From CAVVZJ01 sp963752755 (lineage in GTDB: Bacteria; Planctomycetota; Planctomycetia; Isosphaerales; Isosphaeraceae), in the NCBI GenBank assembly GCA_963752755.1, contig CAVVZJ010000003.1:310001-374000 (forward strand): a stretch of DNA of 64,000 nucleotides, in the 5' to 3' direction. The notes under the pieces are model-generated. The model did no database searches. It was not told where the DNA came from and saw only the letters and a list, made by a program, of their open reading frames with translations. This document shows positions 63,281-64,000 of the stretch, one piece after another. Every line of letters starts with the position of its first letter. Positions within the stretch are counted from its first letter, which is position 1. Both the position numbers and the translations under genes were made by a program.

Positions 63281-64000
63281 TCACGGCAGCTCGCGAATGC
63301 GCAAATCCTTGAACTCGATTGGCGCCCCCTCGGATTCAAGACAGAGGTAGCCGGAATGCGGGTTGCAGTCGCTTCCGCCGGAAACCTCCTCGCCGTTGAC
63401 CCAGAGGCGAATCTCCCCGTTGAGGGCGCGAATGTAATAATGATTCCACTCGCCAACACCCTTGCTCAGTTCCTTGCGTGGGAAGCTACGGGAGCCGTCG
63501 GGCGAGACGGGCGGGAAGGGCTTCATCTTCGACGTACCGACGGCAAAGACGTCGCCATTCGTCGTGAACCAGTCGCCCTTCTTGCCCGAATTCTTCTCGT
63601 ATTGCTCGCGGAATCCGTGGTCGAGGATTTGCACCTCGATCCCACCCCTAGGCAAGCTATTGGGCTTGATGCCCTCCAGCGCCTCCTCGGGAGCCCAGAC
63701 GAAGATGCCCGAGTTGCCCCCCGAGCGCAGGTGCTTCCATCGGGCGACCAGCTCAAAATTCGTGTACTTCTTCGCCGTGCGGAGGACGCCCACTGGTCGG
63801 CCGGTGCAGTGGAGGACGCCATCTTTCCAGGTCCAGGTCTCGGGATCGCAGTTGACCCGGGCGAAGTCGCTCTCGCCCAGCACGCGCCAGCCGGGACCCG
63901 TGCCATCGAGGCTGGCTTTCGGCAGGTCGGCGGGGTCGTCGGCGACCGCGAGCGACGCGGCCAGCGCCACGAGGAGTGCGCCACGGATTGCGATGCGAGG
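63281..64000 (-). CDS. DUF1080 (3-keto-disaccharide hydrolase-like) secreted protein, 5' end outside the window
   Basis: The frame is open to the right edge and reads RIAIRGALLVALAASLAVAD, a signal peptide whose first residues lie outside. The DUF1080 domain shows WTWKDGVLHCTGRPVGVLRT, FELVARWKHLRSGGNSGIFV, LPRGGIEVQILDHGFREQYE, DWFTTNGDVFAVGTSKMKPF and GEWNHYYIRALNGEIRLWVN, ending with IEFKDLRIREL. This concanavalin-like fold is widespread in planctomycete secretomes and is linked to sugar breakdown. It is the first gene of a likely three-gene operon with the ceramidase-like and enolase-type genes. Confidence 0.88.
   Translation of the reverse strand, partial: PRIAIRGALLVALAASLAVADDPADLPKASLDGTGPGWRVLGESDFARVNCDPETWTWKDGVLHCTGRPVGVLRTAKKYTNFELVARWKHLRSGGNSGIFVWAPEEALEGIKPNSLPRGGIEVQILDHGFREQYEKNSGKKGDWFTTNGDVFAVGTSKMKPFPPVSPDGSRSFPRKELSKGVGEWNHYYIRALNGEIRLWVNGEEVSGGSDCNPHSGYLCLESEGAPIEFKDLRIRELP

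Overview
The window looks like a high-GC chromosome segment from a Planctomycetota member, most likely Isosphaerales. The evidence is a secreted protein with the planctomycete N-terminal motif LESLEARRVLS, a PEP-CTERM/HAF-repeat protein, a Ser/Thr kinase fused to WD40 repeats, DUF1080 and ceramidase-like secreted hydrolases, Uma2 proteins and a dense load of insertion sequences. No rRNA, tRNA or CRISPR array was found. Taxonomy is inferred from content only.

Left part (1-12.6 kb) is accessory DNA. Small orphan membrane-protein genes are separated by imperfect palindromes that begin with a TAAC core and end in GTTAGGC. These look like integron attC sites (best at 3070-3169 and 8524-8581), with one cassette start duplicated exactly from the GTTAGGC core. 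Broken ISKra4, ISAs1, group II intron RT and IS4 genes fill the array. A second IS4-like element (9713-12615) has an intact ISAzo13 element nested in its right end.

Middle part (12.9-40 kb) holds two large secreted proteins, HrpB helicase, an SbtA-type bicarbonate transporter followed by seven palindromes sharing a G7 apex, a TPR protein, BirA with an IS5 element just upstream, two MITE-like repeats, NadC, a DUF2784 protein, a kinase-WD40 receptor, a TIM-barrel-like protein, and the succinate dehydrogenase genes. In the last, the SdhD and SdhA reading frames are continuous.

Right part (40.9-64 kb) holds a DUF4349 lipoprotein, a methyltransferase/lipase pair and a PEP-CTERM protein. Next comes a compact ubiquitin-like conjugation locus: a beta-grasp modifier, an E2-like protein with HPN and catalytic Cys, an E1-like ThiF protein, a Uma2 protein, a membrane-anchored coiled-coil JAMM protease and a Ste24-like M48 protease. 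It is followed by a YhaM-like HD nuclease, a LESLEARRVLS protein, ProS, a GT39-like enzyme, MoaC, a polyprenyl synthase, an HTH regulator and a secreted catabolic cluster (enolase superfamily, ceramidase-like, DUF1080).

At least twelve otherwise conserved genes are split by single-base frame changes, several at G/C homopolymers. This looks more like residual assembly error than mass pseudogenisation, so the broken E2, ProS, HrpB, kinase and prenyl synthase genes are probably intact in the cell.
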